Positions 63,411 through 64,000 of a stretch of DNA of 64,000 nucleotides are shown piece after piece; position 1 is the first letter of the stretch; each line of letters starts with the position of its first letter. Origin of the DNA: Candidatus Falkowbacteria bacterium (GTDB lineage Bacteria; Patescibacteriota; Patescibacteriia; Patescibacteriales; Patescibacteriaceae). The notes beneath the pieces were generated by a model, which saw nothing but the letters and a program-made list of their open reading frames with translations, had not been told where the DNA came from and did no database searches. The stretch lies in NCBI GenBank assembly GCA_016699775.1, contig CP065010.1, positions 744,001 through 808,000 on the forward strand. Reading direction: 5' to 3'. Position numbers and translations under genes: made by a program.

Positions 63411-64000
63411 TTACTTAACATACTGCTCAGTCACCCAGCCGGTTGTTCCATTATTTAATGTAATGAGATACCAACCCTGTTCATATTTAGTATACACATA
63501 CGTTTGAGATGGATAGACTCTAGTTCTTATTGTTCCCTGAGTTGAAGGAATACTTCTAACATTCAACCAGCCAGTCGGAGTTGCTTGAACAGTTACAGTT
63601 TTTGCTTTGGGAACTATAATTTTCTTTGGTTCAGGAATAGTAATTTTTTCCGGAGTAGCTCTTGAAACTACAGTAACATACTGACCGCTAACCCATCCCT
63701 TTCTATTTCCTGAGATTGTTATATTAAACCAACCATTTTTTTCTTGGCTAAATGTATATCGTTGATTTGGATATACTGAGCCCATAATAGTTCCCGTTAA
63801 TGAAGGTGCACTACGAACTCTCAACCACCCAGTCGGCGTTGACTTAATAACTAATATATTGCCTGTTTCTTTTATAATAACTTGTCCACGACCTGATAAT
63901 ACATAAGCCCAGGCACGGACTACCGACCAATCAAAGGCGGAAACCGGCTTACGTTTGAAAACTTTAATATAATGAGCCACGGCCGCATTTTCTTTAACGA
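63411..64000 (-). CDS. SH3b-repeat protein, N terminus outside the window (partial)
   Basis: The frame has no stop up to the right edge, so the start at 63980 is not real; upstream codons read VKENAA before VAHYIKVFKRKP. The visible 195 residues contain a helical segment (SAFDWSVVRAWAYVLSG) of a type seen in secreted proteins of this group, then two bacterial SH3 domains (TPTGWLRVRSAPSLTGT to KGWVSGQYV; TPTGWLNVRSIPSTQGT to TGWVTEQYVK) separated by a Pro/Lys linker. SH3b domains bind cell-wall peptides. The protein is probably extracellular. Confidence 0.82.
   Translation of the reverse strand, partial: VKENAAVAHYIKVFKRKPVSAFDWSVVRAWAYVLSGRGQVIIKETGNILVIKSTPTGWLRVRSAPSLTGTIMGSVYPNQRYTFSQEKNGWFNITISGNRKGWVSGQYVTVVSRATPEKITIPEPKKIIVPKAKTVTVQATPTGWLNVRSIPSTQGTIRTRVYPSQTYVYTKYEQGWYLITLNNGTTGWVTEQYVK

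Noticed and set aside
1..64000. CRISPR arrays, rRNA genes, insertion sequences, replication origin
   Set aside because: I found no regularly spaced direct repeats, no rRNA core sequence, no transposase frame and no DnaA-box cluster.

Overview
The window looks like a piece of the chromosome of a Patescibacteria (Candidate Phyla Radiation) bacterium, most likely in the Parcubacteria/ABY1 part of that group. This is inferred from gene content: the sequence is AT-rich and densely packed, carries lysine-rich-tailed RpoD, bS21, a stand-alone Ogt-type protein and a compact RelA/SpoT, and has many large secreted proteins of styles common in that group (PEGA, FISUMP, LamG-like, thrombospondin type 3, TrbC/VirB2-like fusions, SH3b). 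The genetic code is standard bacterial, because several genes end in TGA inside ATGA start/stop overlaps (rmlD/upstream gene, ybeY/dgkA, cca/ogt).

Layout. 1-3.6 kb: dnaG-rpoD, both with a frame break. 3.7-4.9 kb: a Panacea-type antitoxin with a RelE-like toxin. 5.1-6.2 kb: a lone plus-strand methyltransferase, then tRNA-Ser(GGA) flanked by tRNA remnants. 6.2-17.6 kb: one long minus-strand operon running ctpA, LamG-prepilin, PilV-like prepilin, two FISUMP pilin-like genes, ligA, FGE-like prepilin, gatC, gatA, dsbA-like. 17.7-20.3 kb: plus-strand murA and a PEGA protein. 20.3-28.5 kb: a minus-strand glycan cluster (four GT2 glycosyltransferases, rmlA, rmlD), an HIT protein and a membrane pair. 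28.6-38.6 kb: housekeeping and envelope genes (asnS, phosphodiester glycosidase, mscL, tRNA-Ala(CGC), cyclophilin, cca, ogt, nrdR). 38.7-39.9 kb: a winged-helix/phosphoribosyltransferase regulator with a perfect 27-base operator. 40-54.5 kb: ftsZ, and a probable operon of two giant pilin-like fusion proteins, two TSP3-repeat proteins, ybeY, dgkA and ftsA. 54.5-64 kb: relA, rpsU, hisS, lepB, ppsA and secreted cohesin-like and SH3 proteins.

Functional picture. Most genes serve cell-envelope building, division, translation and surface display. Two surface systems stand out. One is a set of minor pilins whose C-terminal heads are FISUMP, FGE-like or LamG-like modules. The other is a tandem pair of proteins in which a VirB2/TrbC-like two-helix pilin module is fused, through a glycine-rich linker, to very large Ig/IPT/Cys-rich/Fn3 ectodomains.

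Caution on sequence quality. Many genes between 1 and 16 kb and between 45 and 49 kb are interrupted by single-base frame breaks, several at A/T homopolymers. They hit essential genes (rpoD, dnaG), so at least some are probably consensus errors rather than true pseudogenes. Where reading frames could be rejoined by eye, the entries give the full inferred gene span and say where the break lies.
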